64,000 bases of DNA from Bacteroidota bacterium (GTDB lineage: Bacteria; Bacteroidota; Bacteroidia; B-17B0; Aurantibacillaceae), in the NCBI GenBank assembly GCA_021155905.1, contig JAJNBG010000043.1:1-64000 (forward strand), read 5' to 3'. The position numbers and the translations under genes are program-made. The notes below the pieces were generated by a model that saw only the letters and a list, made by a program, of their open reading frames with translations, searched no databases and had not been told where the DNA came from. Each line of letters begins with the position of its first letter. Position 1 is the first letter of the stretch. This document shows, piece after piece, positions 1-7,774 of this stretch.

Positions 1-19
1 ACTTAAAAATAGAAAGATT

Positions 20-382
20 ATGTCTGAAGAGATAGAAAGAACAGAAAGAGAAGATTTATTTTCTAAAGCAGTAAAAGCGGGAAAACGCACGTATTTTTTT
101 GATGTGAAATCAACCCGCGGAAACGATTACTACTTGACCATTACAGAAAGCAAGAAGCGTTTCGGAACGGATGGTAAATTCACTTATGAGAAACACAAGA
201 TCTTTTTATACAAAGAAGATTTCGAGAAATTCATGGAAGGATTAAATGAATCCATTGAAGTGATTAAGGAAAATGCTCCTCCAATCGTAGAGAGAGAAGC
301 CTATACCAACAATGAGTCTTCTTATGATAAAGGTGTTTCTCCATCAGCTGATGATGTGAATTTCGAGGACCTGGGAAAATAG
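20..382 (+). CDS. DUF3276 family PUR-domain protein
   Basis: A 120-residue protein of the DUF3276 family, widespread in Bacteroidota and related to the PUR (purine-rich element binding) fold that binds single-stranded nucleic acid. The PUR-like core is about residues 18-85 (the beta-strand pattern KRTYFFDVKSTRGNDYYLTI followed by a charged helix ending in FMEGLNESIEVI); the C-terminal 35 residues are acidic and probably disordered. There is no signal peptide, so it is cytoplasmic. The gene stands alone and is followed 26 bases later by a strong terminator. The biological role of this family is not settled; RNA or ssDNA binding is inferred from the fold. Confidence 0.85.
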   Translation: MSEEIERTEREDLFSKAVKAGKRTYFFDVKSTRGNDYYLTITESKKRFGTDGKFTYEKHKIFLYKEDFEKFMEGLNESIEVIKENAPPIVEREAYTNNESSYDKGVSPSADDVNFEDLGK

Positions 383-407
383 TATTTGTTAAAGAATACA
401 ATATGAA

Positions 408-443
408 GCAGTTATCTATCGTTTTTAGATAACTGCTTTTTTT
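408..443 (+). terminator. Rho-independent terminator after the PUR-domain gene
   Basis: A perfect 11-bp stem (GCAGTTATCTA at 408-418 with TAGATAACTGC at 426-436), a 7-base loop and a run of seven T. It closes the single-gene transcript upstream. Confidence 0.9.
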
Positions 444-523
444 ATTTTTATGGATGTGATATCGGGAGGAGATAGTAAAAAGGAAACAATTTTTTACTGA
501 GCACCGGTAAGAATCTCACACCA

Positions 524-1414
524 TTATAAACGGATTCTGTTAAAATTAAAGGTGGCTCTAAAATTAACGTAAAAGAAAAACTCATCGGAGCTTCCATAAT
601 TTAAAAACTCCTGCATCCTGTAGCAAACAGCTAGTTCAGGGTTAAAAGAAAAACGGCTGATCGTTCCCCGTAACGGCCGTACTACTCGTAAATTTGCACC
701 AATAGGAATATAAACAGCCAGCGTATTGGAAGATTGTACGGCTGATTTTTCGTACAAACTATAGTTATTGGAACTTTCATAAGAATTATAGTAATCTTTG
801 CCATTCTGGTCGATAAAGGACTCTGAATAATCAAGGCTTACATCCAATTGGTGACGGAGAATGTAATAATACCTGAAGCCATAACCGGTATAAAAACTTA
901 CGTATTTATTTTGCCGGGTGTGAAACGTATGTTGTATAAACATACCTACGGCGTCTTGCTGTCGGCGCAAGTTATAGTCATATCGTTTTACAGTATCAAT
1001 ATAATATACTTTAGGGCTTGTGTTGCTAATCAGGGTATCGCAGGCGTTCTGATAAGTTCCATTCTCATGCACATCAAACACCTCCATATTATAAGAGGCA
1101 CCAATGCGCAGCTGAATGCGATCGTTATACCGCTTCTTTTTTTCGCTCCAAAACACAAAAGCAACCGATCCGCCAACATCGCTTATATCACCGTTGGAAG
1201 TTCGGCCGCTGTTTGCCTTGTAAGTTTGAAGCAAGGTATTTTCGGGAAGCATTTTTCGATAATCATGACCGCTCATGATGTTTCGGTTAGGCTCAGTGAA
1301 ACTTACAAAAATGCCGGCATCATAGGCCCTGATAAAAGTCTTCTTAACAGTATCTTGCGCAAAGCCCCGATAACCAAGTAAAAGCAATGCGATATATAAA
1401 ATGCTTTGCCTCAT
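524..1414 (-). CDS. Outer-membrane beta-barrel-like protein, tandem paralogue 1
   Basis: A 296-residue exported protein of unknown function. A signal peptide spans about residues 1-19 (hydrophobic ALLLLG, cleavage near GFA-Q). The rest is rich in alternating aromatic/polar strands and ends in an aromatic-rich beta strand (FYVNFRATFNFNRIRL), as in outer-membrane barrels. Its start overlaps the stop of the upstream gene by 4 bases (ATGA), so the two are translationally coupled. The pair share landmarks in order: LPENTLLQ against VPQNSILQ, a TSNG/ISNG step, YVSFYTGYG against RFSIYTGIN, and YIPIGANLRVV against TVPIGFILRVV. They therefore look like diverged duplicates. No specific family was recognised. 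Confidence 0.75.
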   Translation of the reverse strand: MRQSILYIALLLLGYRGFAQDTVKKTFIRAYDAGIFVSFTEPNRNIMSGHDYRKMLPENTLLQTYKANSGRTSNGDISDVGGSVAFVFWSEKKKRYNDRIQLRIGASYNMEVFDVHENGTYQNACDTLISNTSPKVYYIDTVKRYDYNLRRQQDAVGMFIQHTFHTRQNKYVSFYTGYGFRYYYILRHQLDVSLDYSESFIDQNGKDYYNSYESSNNYSLYEKSAVQSSNTLAVYIPIGANLRVVRPLRGTISRFSFNPELAVCYRMQEFLNYGSSDEFFFYVNFRATFNFNRIRL

Positions 1415-2349
1415 CGGTTAGTTGGTTCTTTAAATAGATACATTTTACAACCCAGTTGTAAACCGCCTATGAAAGTTGGCTTATAAGCCTGGCCAAAATC
1501 ATCATCAAAGCGATAGCCCAGCCTCACCTCGCCGGTTAATGCCATGCGTTTGGCTATTTGTTTTTTGTAACTTACTACTCTTAAAATAAATCCTATAGGA
1601 ACGGTGGCCTGGTAATAAAAATACGAAGGTAGATTGGTTTTTTCAGTCACTGCACCCGGATAAAATTTCAACTGGCCGGGATGTTTTTTTTGTCCTTCTT
1701 TATATTCTGCGGTGACCGCCTCTATACTGTTTGAAAAACTATAACTAATGCCAACATTAATACCTGTGTAAATACTAAAGCGCTTCAGTTGGTTGCTATG
1801 ATAGGTTTTGCTGATATCCACATAAACCTGTTTGCTTTTGATGATGTATTGGTAATGTTGATCATATGCGCCACCTTCATAAATAACGGTATTGGTGTGA
1901 TTGCTGTAAAAGGTATCAACAGGTGTTTCTCCCTTCACGCTGTATCTGCTTTTTTCGCGGTAAGTTGAACCTATGTTTAATCCAACACGCCATTCGCTCG
2001 AAAAGCGTTTGCTCCCCAGCTTCCAGTCTCTTGTTTTGAAGTGAAAATTAACACCGATGTTGGGTCGGAAGATGCCTGTGCTACTGCCATTACTTATGTT
2101 TTTGGCGCTATCCGGGTTACTTTGTAATATGCTGTTTTGCGGAACCAGCTGTTTAAGCCGGGGCGGATCATGTTCTTTAAACTCATTGATCATAAAACCG
2201 GCGATGTAGGAAGTACCGTTGAAATATACATAAGGCTCTTCTTTCAACGTATCCCTCTGACTCCATAAAGCGTTGCCGGTTGTCAAAAAAACAAGGACAC
2301 AAAACAGCTTTTTCAGGTTGGTTATTTTTATTCGGTTTAAATAGTGCAT
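1411..2349 (-). CDS. Outer-membrane beta-barrel-like protein, tandem paralogue 2
   Basis: A 312-residue exported protein, first gene of a two-gene unit with the paralogue downstream (4-base overlap). The N-terminus has a basic stretch, then a hydrophobic segment (LFCVLVFLTTGNALWSQ) typical of a signal peptide cleaved near residue 30. The body alternates aromatic and polar residues and ends in short strands (LTGEVRLGYRF, FIGGLQLGCKMYLF) consistent with a barrel. The function is unknown. It is divergent from aconitase, with 132 bases between the starts. Confidence 0.75.
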   Translation of the reverse strand: MHYLNRIKITNLKKLFCVLVFLTTGNALWSQRDTLKEEPYVYFNGTSYIAGFMINEFKEHDPPRLKQLVPQNSILQSNPDSAKNISNGSSTGIFRPNIGVNFHFKTRDWKLGSKRFSSEWRVGLNIGSTYREKSRYSVKGETPVDTFYSNHTNTVIYEGGAYDQHYQYIIKSKQVYVDISKTYHSNQLKRFSIYTGINVGISYSFSNSIEAVTAEYKEGQKKHPGQLKFYPGAVTEKTNLPSYFYYQATVPIGFILRVVSYKKQIAKRMALTGEVRLGYRFDDDFGQAYKPTFIGGLQLGCKMYLFKEPTNR

Positions 2350-2431
2350 TAATGCAAGTTATTCAAAAACTTTTTGCGCTTTTATACCTTAAAAAAGGTA
2401 ATTAATTATTAAATTCGTAACGCAAAAAACA

Positions 2432-2449
2432 TCCCGATAGCAATCGGGA
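2432..2449. repeat. Short palindromic repeat TCCCGATAGC(A)ATCGGGA
   Basis: An 18-base near-palindrome in the divergent promoter region of the paralogue pair and aconitase. A perfect version recurs at 5774-5791. It looks like a dispersed intergenic palindrome rather than a gene-specific operator. Confidence 0.6.
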
Positions 2450-2481
2450 CACTAATTATATAAATCTCTAATACACAAATT

Positions 2482-4749
2482 ATGGCATTTGACATTGAAA
2501 TGATTAAGAAGGTTTACGAAAACATGCCTTCACGTATTGAAGCAGCGCGTAAAGCCTTAGGTCGCCCTTTAACTTTAGCGGAAAAAATCCTTTATTCACA
2601 TTTAGATGTGGCTACCCCGTTACAGGATTACCCTCGCGGAAGTTCATACGTGGATTTTAACCCGGATCGTGTAGCGATGCAGGATGCAACCGCGCAAATG
2701 GCTCTATTGCAATTCATGCAGGCGGGCCGCCCAAAAGTGGCTGTTCCTTCTACGGTTCATTGCGATCACTTAATCACTGCAAAAGACGGTGCCAAAGAAG
2801 ATTTACCTCATGCTCAGGCAGAGAGTAAAGAAGTATTTGACTTCCTTGGATCAGTATCCAATAAATACGGCATCGGTTTCTGGAAACCGGGTGCAGGTAT
2901 TATTCACCAGGTTGTACTGGAGAATTATGCCTTCCCTGGCGGAATGATGATTGGTACCGACTCTCACACTGTAAACGCCGGTGGTTTAGGTATGATTGCT
3001 ATTGGTGTTGGTGGAGCAGATGCCTGTGATGTTATGGCGGGATTGCCATGGGAACTTAAGATGCCAAAATTAATTGGTATCAAGTTAACAGGAAAATTAA
3101 ATGGCTGGACAAGCGCTAAAGACGTTATTTTAAAAGTAGCAGGTATCTTAACTGTAAAAGGCGGAACCGATAAGGTGATTGAATATTTTGGTGAAGGTGC
3201 GATAGCATTAAGCTGTACCGGTAAAGGAACTATTTGTAACATGGGGGCAGAAGTAGGAGCAACCACTTCTACTTTTGGATATGATGAAAGCATGAGCCGT
3301 TACTTAAAAGCTACGGGCCGTGCTGATGTTGCTGCTTTAGCAGATGCTATCAAAGAACATTTGACTGGTGACAAAGAAGTATATGAAAATCCAAGAAATT
3401 ATTTTGATGAAGTTCATGAAATTAATTTATCAGAGTTAGAACCGCATGTTAACGGTCCTTTCACTCCGGATTTAGCGACACCTATTTCTAAATTAAAAGA
3501 AGTGGCTATTGCTAACGGCTGGCCATTGAGAATTGAAGCAGGTTTGATTGGCTCTTGTACCAACTCTTCTTATGAAGATATTTCGCGTGCCGTATCGTTG
3601 GCCAGGCAGGTTTCTGCGAAAGGATTAAAATCCAAAGCGGAATTCATGATTAACCCGGGCTCTGAGCAGATCCGTTATACGATTGAACGTGATGGGTTCC
3701 TGGATGTATTCAACCAGGTTGGTGCTACAGTGTTTACTAACGCTTGCGGACCTTGTATTGGTATGTGGGACAGGGTAGGAGCAGAGAAAAAAGAAAAGAA
3801 CACCATCATTCACTCCTTCAACCGTAACTTCGCCAAGCGTGCTGATGGAAATCCAAATACTTACGCGTTTGTTGCTTCTCCTGAATTAGTAGCAGCAATG
3901 GCCATTTCTGGTGATTTAACTTTTAATCCATTAACAGATACGTTAACTAACGAAAAAGGAGAACAGGTAAAACTGGATGAGCCTACAGGATATGAATTGC
4001 CGCCAAAAGGGTTTGCTGTTGAAGATGCAGGTTTCCAGGCTCCGGCAGCGGATGGAAGCGGAGTTAAAGTTTTGGTTGAACCTACTTCCAAGCGTTTACA
4101 GTTATTGGATCCGTTTACGCCATGGGAAGGTGTTGACTTAAAAGGATTAAAATTGCTGATTAAAGCAAAAGGAAAATGTACAACGGATCATATCTCTATG
4201 GCTGGTCCGTGGTTGAAGTACCGTGGACATTTGGATAACATTTCCAACAATATGTTAATTGGTGCGGTGAATGCTTTTAACGAAAAAACCGATTCTGTTA
4301 AGAACCACTTAACCGGTGGTTACGATTCAGTACCTGCTGTTCAGCGTGCATACAAAGCACAGGGCATTGGCAGTATTGTAGTAGGTGATGAGAACTACGG
4401 TGAAGGATCATCCCGTGAGCATGCAGCGATGGAGCCTCGTCATTTAGGAGTACGTGCGGTATTGGTAAAATCATTTGCCCGTATCCACGAAACCAACTTG
4501 AAGAAACAGGGGATGTTAGGTTTAACCTTCTCGGATGTAGCTGACTATGATAAGATCCGTGAAGACGATATCATCGACATCAACGGCTTAACCAGCTTTG
4601 CACCTGGTGTTCAGTTAACCTTAACATTGAACCATTCAAATGGTAGCAAAGAGGATATCAAAGTAAATCACAGCTATAACGCTCAGCAAATTGAGTGGTT
4701 CAAAGCAGGTGGCGCATTGAATATAATTCGTGCTTCTGTAAGAGCGTAA
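2482..4749 (+). CDS. acn: Aconitate hydratase
   Basis: TCA-cycle enzyme converting citrate to isocitrate through cis-aconitate, cytoplasmic, with a [4Fe-4S] cluster. At 755 residues it has the length of the mitochondrial-type aconitases found in Bacteroidota. The three cluster cysteines are visible: C359 in GSCTNSS, and C422 and C425 in ACGPCIG. The substrate-loop motif [13 protein letters not shown] lies near residue 160, and the swivel domain carries [20 protein letters not shown], near residue 640. The start ATG follows a short leader with no clear Shine-Dalgarno. It is a single-gene unit with its own terminator. Confidence 0.96.
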   Translation: MAFDIEMIKKVYENMPSRIEAARKALGRPLTLAEKILYSHLDVATPLQDYPRGSSYVDFNPDRVAMQDATAQMALLQFMQAGRPKVAVPSTVHCDHLITAKDGAKEDLPHAQAESKEVFDFLGSVSNKYGIGFWKPGAGIIHQVVLENYAFPGGMMIGTDSHTVNAGGLGMIAIGVGGADACDVMAGLPWELKMPKLIGIKLTGKLNGWTSAKDVILKVAGILTVKGGTDKVIEYFGEGAIALSCTGKGTICNMGAEVGATTSTFGYDESMSRYLKATGRADVAALADAIKEHLTGDKEVYENPRNYFDEVHEINLSELEPHVNGPFTPDLATPISKLKEVAIANGWPLRIEAGLIGSCTNSSYEDISRAVSLARQVSAKGLKSKAEFMINPGSEQIRYTIERDGFLDVFNQVGATVFTNACGPCIGMWDRVGAEKKEKNTIIHSFNRNFAKRADGNPNTYAFVASPELVAAMAISGDLTFNPLTDTLTNEKGEQVKLDEPTGYELPPKGFAVEDAGFQAPAADGSGVKVLVEPTSKRLQLLDPFTPWEGVDLKGLKLLIKAKGKCTTDHISMAGPWLKYRGHLDNISNNMLIGAVNAFNEKTDSVKNHLTGGYDSVPAVQRAYKAQGIGSIVVGDENYGEGSSREHAAMEPRHLGVRAVLVKSFARIHETNLKKQGMLGLTFSDVADYDKIREDDIIDINGLTSFAPGVQLTLTLNHSNGSKEDIKVNHSYNAQQIEWFKAGGALNIIRASVRA

Positions 4750-4760
4750 TTTTTTTCGAA

Positions 4761-4783
4761 GCTGTCACTTCGAGCGAAGTCGA
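4761..4783. repeat. REP-like element (GCTGTCACTTCGAGCGAAGTCGA)
   Basis: This 23-base sequence recurs exactly at 61256-61278. Its core ACTTCG-AG-CGAAGT is palindromic. Dispersed copies of this kind in intergenic DNA are typical REP-like elements of Bacteroidota genomes. It sits between the aconitase stop codon and its terminator. Confidence 0.65.
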
Positions 4784-4815
4784 GAAGCAAGAAAAGAAGT
4801 AGCAAAATAATAATT

Positions 4816-4852
4816 AAAATCCTCCTGTTCTACAACAGGGGGATTTTGTTTT
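4816..4852 (+). terminator. Terminator after aconitase
   Basis: An imperfect stem of about 13 bp (AAAATCC-CCTGTT against AACAGG-GGATTTT) around a CTAC loop, followed by GTTTT. It separates aconitase from the cassette-like region that begins just downstream. Confidence 0.75.
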
Positions 4853-4872
4853 AATAAACATTTTGGATACTT

Positions 4873-4958
4873 TTATATGCGCCATCCAATAGCGCTAATC
4901 CTGCAACCGTATGTTGTATATATGCGCTATAAATTAGCGCATATAAGCTAGTTAGGGG
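4873..4958 (+). repeat. attC-like inverted repeat 0 (left edge of cassette array)
   Basis: TTATATGCGC (4873-4882) pairs with GCGCATATAA (4937-4946), and ATAGCGC (4889-4895) pairs with GCGCTAT (4924-4930). This leaves a symmetrical 6-base internal loop on each side, as in the paired-box fold of attC sites. The right arm alone also forms a perfect 11-bp hairpin (4919-4945). The element ends in GTTAGGGG (4951-4958), a good R'-type core. A matching left core upstream of 4873 is not recognisable. Its sequence is unrelated to the other three elements, as is usual for attC sites of different cassettes. Confidence 0.5.
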
Positions 4959-4998
4959 TAATTGTCAGAAAATAACCTTATGAATATAATATTGCCAT

Positions 4999-5685
4999 AT
5001 GAGCCGAAGAGTATTTAATCAACTATTTCATGAATTTAAATGGCAATTTGTAATTGCAATAATTTGGGCAACATATCGAACATACAATAGTGAGAAAGAC
5101 TATTTGTCGACGTTCCTTTCAAATTTTTCTGCTGCTTTCTTTTTCTTAAGTTGGATATTTAGCCAATTACTTAGAGTGCAAAAACAACAAAAACTAGAAA
5201 GCGATTTTACACAAGTTAAGGAGGATATTATGGGTTTTTCTATTGGTAAGAACTCAACTGCTTATTTTATGCCTGTCCAAATGCATCAAAATATTCTAAA
5301 CTTACATATTCATCTTGCAAACAATTCAAAGTATCCTACTTATGATATAAATGGATATTATATAGATCTAGATGAATTAAAGCGAACAAAAGGCCATAAT
5401 TCGAATAAACACAATTTTAAAATTGGCGACATATTTCCAACGCAAGTTTTGACAGATGTATTCATACTTCCTATGCAGGAAAGAGATAGGGTTAACATAG
5501 AAATAAAATACAATACACGGTCGGGTACGTGTTTAGAAGAAATTATTGCAATTAAAGTAGGCGAGAAAATTAACATTGCATTTAAAGTTCATTCGAATAA
5601 CAAGACAGTTACAAATATTCCTTCCGACTTTCCCGGTTTAGACCCTAATAATCCAGAATCAATATTTTTTGATCACAAATTATAA
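4999..5685 (+). CDS. Cassette 1: hypothetical protein with N-terminal membrane helices
   Basis: A 228-residue protein of unknown function. Two hydrophobic stretches (about residues 12-26, FKWQFVIAIIWATY, and 38-58, LSNFSAAFFFLSWIFSQLL) predict a membrane hairpin. A basic/glutamine-rich linker (VQKQQK) follows, then a soluble, probably beta-rich C-terminal domain (residues 70-228). It is the only ORF of the module bounded by the GTTAGGGG core at 4951 and ACCCCTAAC at 5711, and starts 48 bases after the core. Codons are visibly A/T-rich. I did not recognise the family; a two-helix anchor plus sensor-like soluble domain is seen in several defence and stress proteins, but nothing here proves such a role. 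Confidence 0.7.
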   Translation: MSRRVFNQLFHEFKWQFVIAIIWATYRTYNSEKDYLSTFLSNFSAAFFFLSWIFSQLLRVQKQQKLESDFTQVKEDIMGFSIGKNSTAYFMPVQMHQNILNLHIHLANNSKYPTYDINGYYIDLDELKRTKGHNSNKHNFKIGDIFPTQVLTDVFILPMQERDRVNIEIKYNTRSGTCLEEIIAIKVGEKINIAFKVHSNNKTVTNIPSDFPGLDPNNPESIFFDHKL

Positions 5686-5710
5686 TATCACAATTCTAGA
5701 AAAAACAACA

Positions 5711-5901
5711 ACCCCTAACAGCACCTACCAAAAATGCGGGCATTGAGCTTCGGCATTTGCAAAAGCGGTAGACTCCCGATAGCTATCGGGATAATTAATT
5801 TTCGCTTTGCAAATGGCCAATAAACATTTAGCTTTGTTAGTAAGCTTTTCGGTAGAAAACGGTTTCAAACCCGCACTTCTGGTAGCTGCAAAACGTTAAT
5901 A
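5711..5901 (+). repeat. attC-like inverted repeat 1
   Basis: A roughly 190-base element. Left core ACCCCTAAC (5711-5719), right core GTTAATA (5895-5901). Outer arms: GCACCTACCA (5721-5730) against TGGTAGCTGC (5880-5889), 9 of 10 paired, and TGCGGG (5735-5740) against CCCGCA (5870-5875). Inner arms: GCATTTGCAAAAGCG (5753-5767) against CGCTTTGCAAATGGC (5803-5817). The loop of the inner hairpin contains the dispersed palindrome at 5774-5791. The segments CACCTACCAAAA, TGCGGGCATT, AGCTTCGGCATTTGCAAAA and ATAAACATTTAGCTTTGTTAG are shared with the element at 6906. Confidence 0.65.
5774..5791. repeat. Perfect 18-bp palindrome TCCCGATAGCTATCGGGA
   Basis: The same dispersed palindrome as at 2432-2449, here perfect. 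It occupies the tip of the inner hairpin of attC-like repeat 1. The sister element at 6906 has only a short unrelated sequence at this position, so it appears to be an insertion into the loop. Confidence 0.7.
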
Positions 5902-5923
5902 ATAAATAAAATAACAACACAGC

Positions 5924-6874
5924 TTGACAAAAAATCGAGCAGGACAAATTCAAATACAAATGCCGACACTCTTAGAGTATTTTAATAATGACTTCGCTCT
6001 TGGCGTCAGTTTAGACAGTAAAAGAAAATTCACCTTTCAAAAAATTAACGAACATAAAAGAGTTGTTGGACAAGGTGAAATCGAAATACTTGAAAGAATA
6101 CATTTGCATGCCGCAACATCAGTAAGACTACCCACCTACTATATTCCATTCGACGAAAACACGTTCGATATTATTTGCGAAACATTAAAGATTTTAGGAA
6201 AACCCAATCCAAACAGCTTGAATTTAGACTTTATTGTTGGGTTCACTGGCGATATTAAAGTTGGTAACGAGAAAACAAGATATACTTCAAGGGTGTATTT
6301 TTATATTGAAAATCTGTTAAAAGATGATGAACTTCAAAAGTTGGATAAAATATGCAAATCAAAAGATATTTTTATCACTCTGAGGAGCGCTGAATACGTA
6401 AAAATTAAAATGAACACAGAAAGACCTAAAGCATTTATCTCCCACGATTCAAGAGATAAAGATTTGATAGCAAAAAATGTTGCACAGGGATTAAGTTCTC
6501 GACTTTGCCCAGTTTGGTATGATGAGTATTCCCTTAAAATTGGTGATAGTTTGCGCGAATCAATTGAAAAGGGAATAAAAGAAGCACATAAATGTGTTCT
6601 CATTCTTACTCCAAATTATCTAAACAACTCCGGATGGGGTAAAACCGAATTCAACTCTATTTTCACTCGTGAGTTAATAAAAAATGAAAAGGTTGTTCTT
6701 CCAATTTGGTATGGGGTGACTAAGGAACAAGTTTATGATTATTCGCCCTCTCTTGTAGACACCTTTGCATTAACGTGGCCGACACAAGAGAATAAAACAG
6801 AAGCTGAATACAAACAAGAAGTCGAACAATTAATAAGCAGATTGCATACTGCTTTGACGGAACCAACAGTATAA
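5924..6874 (+). CDS. Cassette 2: TIR-domain protein
   Basis: A 316-residue soluble protein. Residues 1-160 are an uncharacterised alpha/beta region (LDFIVGFTGDIKVG, VYFYIENLL). Residues 167-316 are a TIR domain: KAFISHDSRDKD (box 1), VWYDEYSLKIGDS (box 2, BB loop), VLILTPNYLNNSGWGKTEF (box 3 region). E242 in GKTEF is in the position of the catalytic glutamate of NAD-cleaving TIR enzymes. Bacterial TIR proteins commonly deplete NAD or make cyclic ADP-ribose signals in antiphage defence, so a defence role is plausible but unproven. The reading frame opens with TTG (5924); an ATG at 5960 is an alternative start. It is the only gene between the cores at 5895 and 6906. Confidence 0.82.
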   Translation: MTKNRAGQIQIQMPTLLEYFNNDFALGVSLDSKRKFTFQKINEHKRVVGQGEIEILERIHLHAATSVRLPTYYIPFDENTFDIICETLKILGKPNPNSLNLDFIVGFTGDIKVGNEKTRYTSRVYFYIENLLKDDELQKLDKICKSKDIFITLRSAEYVKIKMNTERPKAFISHDSRDKDLIAKNVAQGLSSRLCPVWYDEYSLKIGDSLRESIEKGIKEAHKCVLILTPNYLNNSGWGKTEFNSIFTRELIKNEKVVLPIWYGVTKEQVYDYSPSLVDTFALTWPTQENKTEAEYKQEVEQLISRLHTALTEPTV

Positions 6875-6905
6875 GGTCGACACAAAACTGTGTGTGGCGC
6901 ACAAC

Positions 6906-7084
6906 TTATAACAGCACCTACCAAAATGCGGGCATTCAGCTTCGGCATTTGCAAAAAGCGGTAGACAAATAGTTGATTTTCGCTTTGCAAATGGCTAATA
7001 AACATTTAGCTTTGTTAGGAAACATTTCGGTAGAGAGCGGTTTCAAAGCCCAAACTGAAATTTAGCTGTAATCCGTTAGGCACC
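6906..7084 (+). repeat. attC-like inverted repeat 2
   Basis: A sister copy of the 5711 element. Left core TTATAAC (6906-6912), then the shared GCACCTACCA and TGCGGGCATT blocks, the inner hairpin arms GCATTTGCAAAAAGCG and CGCTTTGCAAATGGC, and the shared ATAAACATTTAGCTTTGTTAG block. Right core GTTAGGC (7075-7081), an exact fit to GTTRRRY. The right outer arm (AAACTGAAATTTAGCTG) differs from repeat 1, as expected if the last bases belong to a different cassette junction. Confidence 0.65.
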
Positions 7085-7089
7085 AATAC

Positions 7090-7647
7090 ATGAAAAGACT
7101 AATTATAATTTATTTGACATCAATTCTCCTTTCATCATGTGGGACCGGTTTTGTTGTTAGAAAATATACCGAAGGTCGTTTCCATGAACATATCGACAAT
7201 GCTGCGCAAGAATCGGTATTCAAAGACACTATCATTATCAAGAAATTTAAAAAAGGCTCTAGCAGTGTGACGAGAATAAAGTCCAATGGTGGAGATGTTA
7301 CGATAGAGGTTGACGAAAATAACAGTCCGTTGACAAATCAAATATTAGACGCCGTTAAATTAAGTTCGGCCGAGGAAAAGCATAAGGTCGCTGGGATTAA
7401 AAGTATTGAAAAGCACGCCCGGATTTCTAGAGCTATCTTTTGGTTACCGGGTTTTGGTTTTTTTCATAATGTTTCCTACCTAAGAAAAGCGAATGAAGTT
7501 GAATCTAAATATAATGTTGACTTAAGCACTGCAAAAAAAACATTGCGGAAATCCGTATACTTGTCTATTCCTTTTTTTTTACTGGGAATTATTTTTGTGT
7601 TAGTAGTCTTTCTGATCGCTATATCAGGCATTTCAGTAGTTCGCTAA
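7090..7647 (+). CDS. Cassette 3: small lipoprotein-like protein with C-terminal membrane helix
   Basis: A 185-residue protein. The N-terminus is a lipoprotein signal (ILLSSC, lipid-modified cysteine C17) followed by RKYTEGRFHEH, resembling the RKY-G-(F/Y) start of many Bacteroidota small lipoproteins. A second hydrophobic stretch (about residues 158-182, LSIPFFLLGIIFVLVVFLIAI) predicts a C-terminal membrane helix, an odd combination for a lipoprotein. The start codon lies 9 bases after the GTTAGGC core at 7075-7081, a very short leader typical of cassette genes. No family was recognised. Confidence 0.7.
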   Translation: MKRLIIIYLTSILLSSCGTGFVVRKYTEGRFHEHIDNAAQESVFKDTIIIKKFKKGSSSVTRIKSNGGDVTIEVDENNSPLTNQILDAVKLSSAEEKHKVAGIKSIEKHARISRAIFWLPGFGFFHNVSYLRKANEVESKYNVDLSTAKKTLRKSVYLSIPFFLLGIIFVLVVFLIAISGISVVR

Positions 7648-7659
7648 AGATAATGTACT

Positions 7660-7770
7660 GGTGCTAATAGCACCTACAGTAATGCGGGCAGATACTTCGA
7701 CTTCGCTCAGTACAGGCGTCTGAGCATTTGCAAGCGGTAGACAATTAATCATTTTTGCTACAAATCAATA
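7660..7770 (+). repeat. Eroded attC-like repeat 3
   Basis: Starts GGTGCTAAT (7660-7668), complementary to the first bases of its own cassette (TTAGGCACC at 7076-7084). It retains AGCACCTAC, ATGCGGGCA and GCATTTGCAAGCGGTAGACAA. The right half and a GTTRRRY core are missing, and a REP-like sequence (7695-7717) has replaced the CTTCGGC segment. It is probably no longer a complete site. Confidence 0.5.
7695..7717. repeat. REP-like element within eroded repeat 3
   Basis: CTTCGACTTCGCTCAGTACAGGC, a sequence type commonly dispersed in Bacteroidota intergenic DNA. It interrupts the conserved part of attC-like repeat 3. Confidence 0.5.
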
Positions 7771-7774
7771 AATT

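Noticed and set aside
848-1381. 177-residue + strand ORF
   Set aside because: Lies wholly opposite the outer-membrane paralogue at 524-1414, which has a signal peptide and a paralogue; the + frame has no recognisable domain.
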